From contig SOKG01000261.1 in NCBI GenBank assembly GCA_004376205.1, positions 1 through 14,079 on the forward strand: a DNA stretch of 14,079 nucleotides, read 5' to 3'. Origin of the DNA: Dehalococcoidia bacterium. GTDB taxonomy: Bacteria > Chloroflexota > Dehalococcoidia > SZUA-161. The notes under the pieces were generated by a model. It did no database searches. It was not told the DNA's origin and saw only the letters and a program-made list of their open reading frames with translations. The position numbers and the translations under genes were made by a program. Numbering within the stretch: the first letter of the stretch is position 1; the number at the start of each line of letters is the position of its first letter. Below are positions 6,606-13,762 of this stretch, in pieces.

Positions 6606-7781
6606 ATGAATAGCATCGAGAACAAGACGGCCATCGTTGGTATCGGAATCACCGACTTCTCGAAAGACTCAGAACGCACTGAGCTGTACATGGCCTGCCA
6701 GTGCATACAAGAAGCTCTGGATGACGCCGGATTGACGCCCGAGGATATCGATGGCCTGGTGAAGCAGACCGATGATGCCACTGATGAGCATGCCGTTACG
6801 AGCTCAATGGGAATGGGCAATCTGACCTATTTCGGCGAGTGCCGCTGGGGAGCAGCGCCCAGCGCGATGATCATGCGTGCCGCCATGGGAGTGGCTGCGG
6901 GAGTAGCCAACTACATCGTCGTTTACAGAGCCGTAAACGGATCGTCCAAGAGGCGGATGATCGCTAGCATGCGCGGACCGGGGCAGATGTCCACATCCGA
7001 TTTGCTGCAGTGGACCTTCCATGCCTCTTTCGGCCACATGTCAGACGCAGGACGGGTTGCCATGATCATGCGCAGGTATATGCATGAGTTCGGGGTGAAC
7101 AGCGACCAGTTTGGCTGGGTGCCTATAGCCTGCAGGGAACACGGCGCGAGGAACCCCAACGGTATGTTCTACGAGAAGCCGCTAACCTTCGAAGACTACC
7201 TGAAATCCAAGATGGTCGTCGAGCCGCTTCGGCGTCTGGACTACTATGAAGAAGCTGACGCTGCTGCTGCACTGGTCGTCACCACCACAGAGAGAGCCAA
7301 GGACCTTGGGCAGCGACCAGCCTACGTGCTTAGCTCCGCCCAACACATGCTGGCTGAAACCGAGGAATTGACCAGCTACTACCGTCCGTCGATCTCCAGT
7401 CTCCCCGAAATGGGCAAGGTGGGAAATAAGATCTTCGCGATGGCTGGCGTCGCCCCCAAAGATATCGACTGTGTTCAACTCGACGACTCCTACGGTCCTT
7501 TCGTTCCCATGCAATTGGAGGAACTGGGTTTCTGCGAGCGAGGCGAAGGAACTGAGTTCTGTAAAGGGGGAGACCGCATCAGGTTGGGAGGCGAGCTACC
7601 CCTCAACACCTCCGGTGGTTCACTTGGCGAAGGACACATTCACGGCATGAACCATCTCATTGAAGCGGTGCGCCAGATAAGGGGCACGTCCACAGCCCAG
7701 GTGAAGGATGCCGAGCTTGTGTTGGTTGCCTCCGGGGCAGGTGGCCCGGCAAGTGGTCTCATTCTAGGAGGTAAGCCATGA
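6606..7781 (+). CDS. Second Ltp2-like thiolase-fold protein, active-site residues diverged
   Basis: 391 residues, clearly paralogous to the 4928-6154 product: ITDFSKDSERTE, YFGECRWGAAPS, RRYMHEFG, GFCERGEG, NTSGGSLGEGHIHGMN and VRQIRGTST align along the whole length. The thiolase nucleophile Cys is absent here too. Both tyrosines kept by its neighbour are changed: the QFYDAF site reads QLDDSY (Asp293) and EAYIHG reads EGHIHG (His344). The adjoining His-Gly-Met is unchanged. It may act on a different substrate, use another mechanism, or be a non-catalytic half of a heteromeric aldolase. AGAGGA at 6595-6600 lies five bases before the ATG. Its stop overlaps the next start by four bases (ATGA). 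Short stretches of near-identical DNA shared with the first copy (5951-5970 and 7572-7591) suggest a fairly recent duplication or gene conversion. Confidence 0.9.
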   Translation: MNSIENKTAIVGIGITDFSKDSERTELYMACQCIQEALDDAGLTPEDIDGLVKQTDDATDEHAVTSSMGMGNLTYFGECRWGAAPSAMIMRAAMGVAAGVANYIVVYRAVNGSSKRRMIASMRGPGQMSTSDLLQWTFHASFGHMSDAGRVAMIMRRYMHEFGVNSDQFGWVPIACREHGARNPNGMFYEKPLTFEDYLKSKMVVEPLRRLDYYEEADAAAALVVTTTERAKDLGQRPAYVLSSAQHMLAETEELTSYYRPSISSLPEMGKVGNKIFAMAGVAPKDIDCVQLDDSYGPFVPMQLEELGFCERGEGTEFCKGGDRIRLGGELPLNTSGGSLGEGHIHGMNHLIEAVRQIRGTSTAQVKDAELVLVASGAGGPASGLILGGKP

Positions 7782-8197
7782 GCATGGTCTATGATAGCGA
7801 ATATCCGGTACCCATGCCGCCCATCCTTTGGGACAATATGGGCTTCTGGGAAGGCATCAAGAGGCACGAACTGGTCTTCCAGAGATGCCAGGAATGCGGG
7901 ACTTGGCTTCACCCACCAAGGCCAGTTTGTCCCAAGTGCCGTTCCCTTGAAAAGGAGTGGGCTCACTCCACGGGGAAGGGAACCGTGTACAGCTGGGTCA
8001 CCTATTTGGAGTCACCGCATCCCAGCTTCAAAGCGCCCTATTCTGTGGTGCTAGTGGAAATGGAGGAAGGGGTGCGGCTTGTCAGCAACATGGTTGATAT
8101 AAGGCCCCAAGAGATATCCATCGGTATGCCGGTCGAGGTGGTCTTCGACGATATAGCCGAAGGCCTAACCCTTCCCAAGTTCAGAAAGGCAGGCTAG
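7778..8197 (+). CDS. DUF35 partner of the second Ltp2-like protein
   Basis: 139 residues, with helix MGFWEGIKRHEL, zinc-ribbon cysteines Cys37, Cys40, Cys51 and Cys54, and an OB-fold ending IGMPVEVVFDDIAEGLTLPKF. The start overlaps the stop of the preceding gene (ATGA at 7778-7781), and AGGAGG at 7766-7771 is six bases upstream. This is a textbook arrangement for translational coupling and equal amounts of the two chains. An in-frame ATG at 7784 is a less well spaced alternative. Compared with the first copy at 6158, the ribbon spacing is identical and most differences are conservative. It should hold the acyl-CoA at, or stabilise, the 6606-7781 protein. Confidence 0.93.
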   Translation: MSMVYDSEYPVPMPPILWDNMGFWEGIKRHELVFQRCQECGTWLHPPRPVCPKCRSLEKEWAHSTGKGTVYSWVTYLESPHPSFKAPYSVVLVEMEEGVRLVSNMVDIRPQEISIGMPVEVVFDDIAEGLTLPKFRKAG

Positions 8198-8199
8198 AC

Positions 8200-9330
8200 A
8201 TGGACTTCTCCCTTAGTGAAGAGCAGGAGATGCTGCAGAAGTCAGCGCGGGATTTCCTGAGCGCTGAATGCCCGAAATCGCTGGTGAGAGAGATCGAGGC
8301 CGGCGACCTGGGCTATTCCCCCGAACTGTGGAAGAGGATGGCAGCGCTGGGATGGATGGGCCTGGCATTGCCTGAAGAGTATGGCGGAGCTGGGTTTAGC
8401 CTGCTCGACATGGCGGTGCTCTTCGAGGAGTTCGGGCGCGCGGCTATGCCTGGTCCCATGTTTAGCACCACGGTTGGAGCACTAGCCGTACTGGAATTTG
8501 GAACGGAGGAGCAAAAAAGGACGCTGCTGCCCAAGGTTGCCACCGGCGAACTCATAATGACCATGGCGATGGCAGAGCCGGAGGTAAACGAGGACCCGAG
8601 GTTCATCGCCACCCGCGCTGAGTCACACGCTGGTGGATATGCGATCACCGGCACCAAGCTTTTCGTCCCTTACGCCCACATCGCCGACTACATGCTCGTG
8701 GTGGCGAGAACGGAGGGAGCCCCCGGCGATGACAGCGGCCTTACCGTATTCATAGTTGACGCCAAGGCTGCAGGCATCAACCTCACTCCCCTGGTTACAA
8801 TCGCCGCCGACAAACAGTTCGAGGTGGTGTTCGACAAGGTCTCTGTTTCAGACAGTGACATCCTTGGGAGCCTGCACAAGGGGTTGCCCACGGTCAAAGC
8901 CGTTCTCAGAAAGGCCACCGCGATTCAATGTGCGGTGATGATCGGCGGGGCACAGCAAGAGCTGGAATTGACAGCCGAACATACCAAGACACGGATACAG
9001 TTTGATCGTCCCATCGGTACGTTTCAGGCCGTACAGCATCGACTGGCCGACATGTTCGTCGATGTCCAGGGCGCTCGCTGGACCACGTATCAAGCGGTAT
9101 GGCGCTTGAGCGAAGGCCTCCCCGCAGACCGTGAAGTGACAATCGCCAAGGCTTTCGGCAACATTGCCTGCCAGCGAGTTGCCGCCAGTGCCCAGCAACT
9201 ACACGGTGGTATCGGAGTCGACAAGGATTATGACCTTCATTTCTACTTCCGGCGGGCCAAAGCCTTCGAGCTGAGCCTTGGCAGCACACCCTTTCATCTG
9301 AAAACCCTCGAAGCTGAACTCGATTCATAA
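8200..9330 (+). CDS. Acyl-CoA dehydrogenase homologue lacking the catalytic Glu
   Basis: 376 residues with a complete acyl-CoA dehydrogenase fold: MDFSLSEEQEML start, EEYGGAGFSLLD, a mid domain with AMAEPEVNEDPRF, the FAD-binding RIQFDRPIGTFQAVQHRLADM (265-285) and QLHGGIG (333-339). No Glu is found at either known base position. The long-chain/isovaleryl site reads RKATAIQ where Glu is expected, and the medium-chain site reads LSLGSTP. Heteromeric steroid side-chain dehydrogenases (ChsE1-ChsE2 type, alpha2beta2) combine one chain with the base and one without. This gene and the Glu244-containing dehydrogenase at 2733-3911 fit that pattern, although the two genes are separated by the aldolase block. 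The ATG is 2 bp after the DUF35 stop with only a weak purine-rich site (AAAGGCAGG), so translation probably depends on coupling. Confidence 0.94.
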   Translation: MDFSLSEEQEMLQKSARDFLSAECPKSLVREIEAGDLGYSPELWKRMAALGWMGLALPEEYGGAGFSLLDMAVLFEEFGRAAMPGPMFSTTVGALAVLEFGTEEQKRTLLPKVATGELIMTMAMAEPEVNEDPRFIATRAESHAGGYAITGTKLFVPYAHIADYMLVVARTEGAPGDDSGLTVFIVDAKAAGINLTPLVTIAADKQFEVVFDKVSVSDSDILGSLHKGLPTVKAVLRKATAIQCAVMIGGAQQELELTAEHTKTRIQFDRPIGTFQAVQHRLADMFVDVQGARWTTYQAVWRLSEGLPADREVTIAKAFGNIACQRVAASAQQLHGGIGVDKDYDLHFYFRRAKAFELSLGSTPFHLKTLEAELDS

Positions 9331-9338
9331 ATATATAG

Positions 9339-9344
9339 TATAAT
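9339..9344 (+). promoter_or_regulatory. Candidate sigma70 -10 box for the dehydratase/reductase module
   Basis: A perfect TATAAT lies in an AT-rich patch (TAAATATATAGTATAATGG) just after the dehydrogenase stop, 57 bp before the next start, in an otherwise GC-rich window. The -35 region is poor (TGAACT at 9315-9320, 18-base spacer, three of six matches), so this is a candidate only. Confidence 0.4.
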
Positions 9345-9400
9345 GGAAGCATAGTACCTATTCGCACCACAAGGAAGTCTAATGAAGGGAGGTAGGAGTA

Positions 9401-10546
9401 TTGGAGACCAAGATAAAGTCCAGGGCATTCCAACAGTTCAGCGAAGCGGCCGAGACGCTCGTTAACCCGGTGCTGCAGAGCTGGAAGGACCAAGGGGGCA
9501 AGGTCGTGGGATACTTCTGCTCCACTGTGCCGGAGGAGATGGTCACGGCTGCCGGTATGGTTCCCTTCCGGATGAGGGCGACCGGGAGCACCAGCACTGA
9601 GGAGTCGGATGCGTTCTACAGCAGCATCAACTGCAGCTTCCCCCGCCACTGCTTCAATCTGGCGCTTATCGGGGAGTTCAAGTTCCTCGATGGGGTTATC
9701 TGCGTCAATAGCTGCGACCACGTGCGCCGCATCTACGATAACTGGATACGGTTCGTGCCAACGGATTTCGCCGGGGTTATGAGCCTGCCACGCAAGACCG
9801 GCCCTGACCAGGTGGGCTGGTATCGCGACGAACTAGCCATGCTCAAGGAGAAGATCGAGAAGCACTTCGGCGTGGAGATCAGCGATGACATGCTGTGGAA
9901 GGCGATAAAGCTGCACAACGAGACGCGTCGCTTGCAGAAGGCACTCTACGAACTGAGGAAGCAGGACAAACCGCCGATTACAGGGGCCGAGACGCTGGCC
10001 GTCATGGTTGCCGGAACCGCCATGCCCAAGGAGCAGTACAATGAGATGCTGCGGGAACTGCTGGACGAGCTGAGCGGATCGGAAGGTCCGGGGACTCACC
10101 GGGCGCGCCTGATGATAGTGGGCGGTATCCTCGATGACCCTGCCTACGTCAAGGTCATCGAGGACCAGGGAGGCCTCGTCGTTACCGATTCGACGTGCTT
10201 CGGCACCAGGATCATGTGGGTCGAGGTCGACGAAAGCCTGAGCGATCCCATTGCGGCCCTAGCCCAATACTACGTAGCAGACCGTCCCTCGTGTCCCCGA
10301 ATGTACGGCGAGCACGACAACCGGGCCAAGTACGTGATCGACATGTGCCGCGAGTTCAACTGCGACGGTATCATCGGCGAAAGGATGATGTTCTGCGACC
10401 TGTGGCTTGTGGAGCATTATATGTTGAACCAGGACGTTAGAGCGGATGGCATTCCCTTCCTGAAGCTGGACAGGGAGTACCTCACAAGCGCCATCGGCCA
10501 GTTGAGAACACGCGTCCAGGCGTTCCTAGAAACGATGGGGAGGTAA
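9401..10546 (+). CDS. 2-Hydroxyacyl-CoA dehydratase / benzoyl-CoA reductase-type subunit (HgdB/BcrC-like)
   Basis: 381 residues of the HgdB/BcrC/FldC family (PF06050). Family blocks: VVGYFCSTVPEEMVTAAGMV (35-54), ICVNSCDHVRRIYDNW, the GGILDDPAYVKVIEDQGGLV Rossmann segment with DSTCFGTR, and CDGIIGERMMFCDLW. Cys40, Cys105 and Cys332 lie where family members place iron-sulfur ligands, so a [4Fe-4S] cluster is expected. The start is TTG at 9401: GGGAGG at 9387-9392 is eight bases upstream, and no ATG or GTG in frame is better placed. These proteins use ATP-driven low-potential electrons either to dehydrate 2-hydroxyacyl-CoA or to reduce an aromatic ring, in strictly anaerobic cytoplasm. The next gene starts 3 bp after its stop and encodes the partner chain. 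Confidence 0.93.
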   Translation: METKIKSRAFQQFSEAAETLVNPVLQSWKDQGGKVVGYFCSTVPEEMVTAAGMVPFRMRATGSTSTEESDAFYSSINCSFPRHCFNLALIGEFKFLDGVICVNSCDHVRRIYDNWIRFVPTDFAGVMSLPRKTGPDQVGWYRDELAMLKEKIEKHFGVEISDDMLWKAIKLHNETRRLQKALYELRKQDKPPITGAETLAVMVAGTAMPKEQYNEMLRELLDELSGSEGPGTHRARLMIVGGILDDPAYVKVIEDQGGLVVTDSTCFGTRIMWVEVDESLSDPIAALAQYYVADRPSCPRMYGEHDNRAKYVIDMCREFNCDGIIGERMMFCDLWLVEHYMLNQDVRADGIPFLKLDREYLTSAIGQLRTRVQAFLETMGR

Positions 10547-10549
10547 CCA

Positions 10550-11854
10550 ATGGCGCTGATAGACAAGCACCCCGAGTTGGCACGCTACATATCTGAGCAG
10601 CAGTGGTTCGAGTTTCTCCGCGAGCAGACTCTAGCGATGAGCGAGATCCCGGAAATGCAGCTTCAGACGAAGACGCTTGACTCTCTCCTGAAGATGTATG
10701 GCAGAATACTCGGCGCCGTGGAGAACGACGAGCCGTTCCTAGCCAGCTACTACTGTCTGGCACCTGAGATATACACGGCAATGAACCTGCCCTACTATAT
10801 GGTCATGCAGACTCCGTTCCTGGCATCCTCCGTGCCCTACCTCATCGATGATATCGATGCTGCCGAGGCGATGGGACTGGGGAATGACCTTTGCACTGCC
10901 ATCAGGCTGTCAATCTACTACGTCGAGGCCAACCTGTCACCCCTGCCCACCTGCGCCCTCAACCTGCTCTTCCCCTGCGACGGCGCTCCATTGCTTCACG
11001 AAGTAATCGTGCGTAATGAACGCTGGCGCAATATCCCCATGTTCGGCTGCGACCCGCCGTACTACATGGACGAGCGGAGCCTGAGCTACTTCGCAGGTGA
11101 GCTGCGGAAGATGGTGAAGTTCATCGAGAAGCATACCGGCAGGAAGCTGGACATGGACAAGCTCAAGGAGGCCCTGCAATACTCCAATCAGATCTTTGAG
11201 CTGTGGGGCGAATACAACCAGCTGCGACGCAACGTGCCCAGTCCTCACGGCTGGGGCATCGGAGCTCCACAGTGCTTCTCCCAAGCCTGGTGCTACGAGG
11301 CAGGCACGCCGCAGGGCGTCGATTGGTTCAAGAAGCTGGTTGAGATGGCCGAGCTAAACGTGAAGAATGGGGTAGGCCCTGTGCCTGAGGAGAAGATAAG
11401 GCTGTTCTGGTTTGACCTTCTGCCCTACGGCTGGATCTTCGAGTTCCTGCCGTGGCTGGAGGAGGAATGGGGAGCGGTCTTGGTCATGGACATGTTCGGC
11501 AACTACCCTTATACCATGATCGACACCTCCAACGAAGAGCAGATGTGGAAGGACCTGGCCAAGAGGAACCTGTTCGACTCGCCGATGGTACGACAGGCAC
11601 GAGGCGTGGCCGAGAACTTCGCCGGTGATATCACTCGAGTAGTCAAAGACTTCAAGATAGACGTTGTCGTCTGGCCCGGCCACATGGGACACAAGGACGG
11701 GTCTGCAAGCGTCGGCATCATGAGGGAGACCTGCCGAGACCTCAATGTGCCGTTTGTGCATCTGGGGCTTGACCTGTTCGACAAGAGATACTCGACGCCC
11801 GACCAGGTCAAGGACAAGATGTCCCAGTTCTTCAGAGCCATGGGGCTCGGCTAG
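10550..11854 (+). CDS. 2-Hydroxyacyl-CoA dehydratase / benzoyl-CoA reductase-type subunit (HgdA/BcrB-like)
   Basis: 434 residues, the length usual for BcrB-type chains. Recognisable elements: SYYCLAPEIYTAMNLPYYMV (66-85), SPLPTCALNLLFPCDGAPLLHE, IPMFGCDPPYY, a helical middle (RKLDMDKLKEALQYSNQIFELW), GRL-type second lobe with WFDLLPYGWIFEFLPWLEEE, and VVVWPGHMGHKDGSASVGIMRETCRDL followed by LGLDLFDKR. Cys69, Cys135, Cys143 and Cys167 are candidate cluster ligands. The C-terminal third contains only Cys395, and the segment before it has His residues (GHMGHK). Together with the preceding chain it should form the catalytic heterodimer. GGGGAGG of the upstream gene end lies before its ATG and the 3-bp gap implies coupling. 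Whether it dehydrates hydroxyacyl-CoA or reduces a ring cannot be settled by sequence alone. Confidence 0.92.
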   Translation: MALIDKHPELARYISEQQWFEFLREQTLAMSEIPEMQLQTKTLDSLLKMYGRILGAVENDEPFLASYYCLAPEIYTAMNLPYYMVMQTPFLASSVPYLIDDIDAAEAMGLGNDLCTAIRLSIYYVEANLSPLPTCALNLLFPCDGAPLLHEVIVRNERWRNIPMFGCDPPYYMDERSLSYFAGELRKMVKFIEKHTGRKLDMDKLKEALQYSNQIFELWGEYNQLRRNVPSPHGWGIGAPQCFSQAWCYEAGTPQGVDWFKKLVEMAELNVKNGVGPVPEEKIRLFWFDLLPYGWIFEFLPWLEEEWGAVLVMDMFGNYPYTMIDTSNEEQMWKDLAKRNLFDSPMVRQARGVAENFAGDITRVVKDFKIDVVVWPGHMGHKDGSASVGIMRETCRDLNVPFVHLGLDLFDKRYSTPDQVKDKMSQFFRAMGLG

Positions 11855-11910
11855 AGGCGAGCATCGGCGTTGCCAACAGGCGCAGTGACAGAACAGAGGA
11901 AGGAGCTAGC

Positions 11911-12699
11911 ATGATTGTTGGAGGCTGTGATGTCGGCTCTGCCACCGGCAAGGCAGTCGTAATGAGAGACGGAGAAATCGTCTCCTACGTCATAATACCG
12001 TCTACTACAAAGCCTGAGGTGACGGCGCGGTTGGTCATGGATGAGGCGATAGAGAAGGCGAGCCTGTCGTCCATCGAGGACCTTGATTACATTGTGGGCA
12101 CGGGCTATGGTCGGCTCAAGGTGCCTTTCGCCAACGAGAACGTTTCGGAGATAACCTGTCATGCCCATGGTGCTCACTGGATGTCGCCCACGGTGAGGAC
12201 GGTGATCGACATCGGTGGACAGGACTGCAAGGTCATGTCCCTGGACGATAAGGGCAAGGTTATCGAGTTTGTTATGAACGACAGATGTGCTGCGGGGACG
12301 GGGAGGTTTTTCGAGGCTATGGCCAGGGCGCTCGACTGTGGTCTTGAAGGGCTCTCATCGCTGTCCCTTCAGGGAAATCATCCTGCCACCATTACAAGCC
12401 AGTGCAGCGTGTTTGCTGAATCCGAGGTTATAACACTGGTTAACGAGGGCGTGGAGTTGGTCGATATTGTTGCCGGCCTCCACAACTCAATAGCGGGCAG
12501 GTTGAATTCCATGGTCAGGAAGGTAGGTCTCGTCGAAGACGTGGCTCTGACGGGCGGATGTGCCAAGAACGACGGCCTGGCCAGAGCATTGGAGAACAAA
12601 CTAGGAGTGAGCGTAAAGAAACTGCCCCATGATCCCCAAAGCGCAGGGGCAGTAGGCGCGGCACTCATAGCTAAGGAGAAAGCAAAGGCGCAAGCCTGA
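11911..12699 (+). CDS. ASKHA-family ATPase activator of dehydratase/reductase (HgdC/BcrA/BcrD type)
   Basis: 262 residues, matching the usual 255-270 of HgdC/FldI activators. ATPase motifs: GGCDVGSATGKAVV (phosphate 1), TVIDIGGQDCKV (phosphate 2) and ALTGGCAKNDGL (adenosine site). Cys126 in MNDRCAAGTGRF and Cys165 in SQCSVFAESEV are the two cysteines that, in a homodimer, hold one [4Fe-4S] cluster between the subunits. ATP hydrolysis drives single electrons from ferredoxin or flavodoxin to the partner heterodimer encoded just upstream. Class I benzoyl-CoA reductases have two different ATPase chains; only one is seen here, as in 2-hydroxyacyl-CoA dehydratases, although a second could lie elsewhere. 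GGAAGGAG just upstream gives a good ribosome binding site about seven bases before the ATG. Confidence 0.95.
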   Translation: MIVGGCDVGSATGKAVVMRDGEIVSYVIIPSTTKPEVTARLVMDEAIEKASLSSIEDLDYIVGTGYGRLKVPFANENVSEITCHAHGAHWMSPTVRTVIDIGGQDCKVMSLDDKGKVIEFVMNDRCAAGTGRFFEAMARALDCGLEGLSSLSLQGNHPATITSQCSVFAESEVITLVNEGVELVDIVAGLHNSIAGRLNSMVRKVGLVEDVALTGGCAKNDGLARALENKLGVSVKKLPHDPQSAGAVGAALIAKEKAKAQA

Positions 12700-12815
12700 G
12701 GCAATTCGCTCATGGGACGGGCTACGCCCCGAAGTCTGATTTGTCGCCCTCGGCGAATGAGAAACAAGAGCACTGAACATCCTCGATAACCCCAACCTTT
12801 TTGAGGAAGCGCATT
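12700..12815. other. Intergenic spacer with small hairpin
   Basis: This is a 116-bp gap, the second longest in the window. It contains GGGC-TAC-GCCC (near 12718-12729) and a distant inverted pair ATTCGC/GCGAAT bracketing about 45 bases. No T-run and no convincing -35/-10 pair were seen, so the downstream gene may be read through from the activator. Confidence 0.3.
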
Positions 12816-13610
12816 GTGTCAGTCTTTAATGCATATGTAAAAAAGGTGGCCGAATACGTGGAGGAAGTGCGGGGAAGGGGCGGGCAAGTCAGGGAGTTCG
12901 ATAGCCCCGCGGCGGTCAGCGAATTGGCGGAAGGACTACCTGTTCGGGTTGGGCCCGGGGCCAGCTCGGGTGTAATACTCCGGGGAGATACCTTCGTCGA
13001 GCTTGGGAGCCCTGACGCAGGTTCCTGCGCCTTTCTCCTGTGGACAGATGACCCGTCACTGATCAGAGACGGCAAAATTACCCTTATCGGCCCCGATATT
13101 AAGGAAACGCCGGGAGCCAGTCTGCCATTCGGCCAGGTCTTGATGGTGGCAGGGAAAGACCTCGGTAAGGAAGAGCATTCAGCGCTCGAACAGAGCCAAT
13201 ACATCTCCGACCAAGTGGAAGGGTACATGATCAGGAGCACACCTGAGCGCATGTGGAGCAGGGTGGGCAAGGACGCTGCGGCGAAGGGTTTTGATTTCTG
13301 CACCCTGGGAAAAGCGCTGATGACCATCTTCAAATCAGATGTGCCCAAGGTGCAGGCTATGGAAGCCATCTTTGTCACCTCCAGCAAGGAAGACGTGCAA
13401 CGTCTGGATGACATTGCCCAGCAGGTTCGGAAGATAAGCAAGGATATTGTGAGGGAGACATGGCTGGCCAGAGGCTATGACGTTCTTGAGTGCACCCTGG
13501 GCTGGGATTGCGAGTCTTGCACAGATAAGCCTGTATGTGACGAAATCAAGGAAGTGATCACCGTTCGCAAGAAGAAAGCCGGAAAGCCCCCGGAAGTTAC
13601 CCAATCATAG
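12816..13610 (+). CDS. Acetyl-CoA synthase/CdhC-like stand-alone domain with four-cysteine motif
   Basis: 264 residues from GTG 12816, which has GAGGA at 12803-12807 eight bases upstream; the frame is also open from TTG 12801, which lacks a site. The sequence follows the start of the CODH/ACS beta subunit (CdhC; middle domain of AcsB): VGPGASSGVILRGDTFVELG, ITLIGPDIKETP, RSTPERMWSRVGKDAAAKGFDFCTLGKAL and IFKSDVPKVQAMEAIFVT. It ends soon after C-x5-C-x2-C-x5-C (Cys226, 232, 235, 241; LECTLGWDCESC...VC). True CdhC has C-x2-C-x8-C-x9-C here and about 200 more residues, including the distal nickel-binding Cys-Gly-Cys. This protein lacks those, so acetyl-CoA synthesis is unlikely. The four Cys could hold a [4Fe-4S] cluster; a role as electron carrier or CoA-binding partner of the dehydratase/reductase is inference from position only. 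Confidence 0.85.
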   Translation: MSVFNAYVKKVAEYVEEVRGRGGQVREFDSPAAVSELAEGLPVRVGPGASSGVILRGDTFVELGSPDAGSCAFLLWTDDPSLIRDGKITLIGPDIKETPGASLPFGQVLMVAGKDLGKEEHSALEQSQYISDQVEGYMIRSTPERMWSRVGKDAAAKGFDFCTLGKALMTIFKSDVPKVQAMEAIFVTSSKEDVQRLDDIAQQVRKISKDIVRETWLARGYDVLECTLGWDCESCTDKPVCDEIKEVITVRKKKAGKPPEVTQS

Positions 13611-13611
13611 C

Positions 13612-13639
13612 TTGACAAGCGCTACCGCTGTCATACACT
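13612..13639 (+). promoter_or_regulatory. Candidate sigma70 promoter upstream of small gene
   Basis: A perfect TTGACA (13612-13617) starts one base after the CdhC-like stop. It is followed by a 16-base spacer and TACACT (13634-13639), four of six matches to TATAAT. It faces the small gene at 13763 and implies a leader of about 115 bases. Confidence 0.55.
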
Positions 13640-13651
13640 TGAGCCCTCAAG
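13638..13651. promoter_or_regulatory. Perfect dyad overlapping the promoter, possible operator
   Basis: CTTGAG-CC-CTCAAG is a perfect 6+6 inverted repeat with a two-base centre. It is too tight for an RNA hairpin but fits a dimeric repressor site. It overlaps the end of the -10 box and the expected transcription start. A single short palindrome could also occur by chance. Confidence 0.35.
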
Positions 13652-13762
13652 GGGCGGAGGGGTCTAGTTGCGACAAGACCATTAACGTGGTATAGTTCGA
13701 TAAATCCTGGATCTTTCGTCTCAGCGTCTTAGCTCACGAAATCAGAAGCGAGGAGGTGAAGC

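Noticed and set aside
6038..6820. A 260-codon open frame on the minus strand.
   Set aside because: It spans antisense across three genes with strong plus-strand evidence and shows no domain.
12722..13441. A 239-codon open frame on the minus strand.
   Set aside because: It is antisense to the CdhC-like gene. Ser/Thr/Pro-rich composition without motifs marks it as a shadow.
12816..13610. A complete acetyl-CoA synthase indicating a Wood-Ljungdahl operon.
   Set aside because: The A-cluster half with the distal Cys-Gly-Cys is missing and no CODH or corrinoid protein genes are present.
13709..13745. A terminator or structured RNA formed by TTTCGT and ACGAAA in the leader.
   Set aside because: Only six AT-rich pairs across a 16-base loop, with no T-run.
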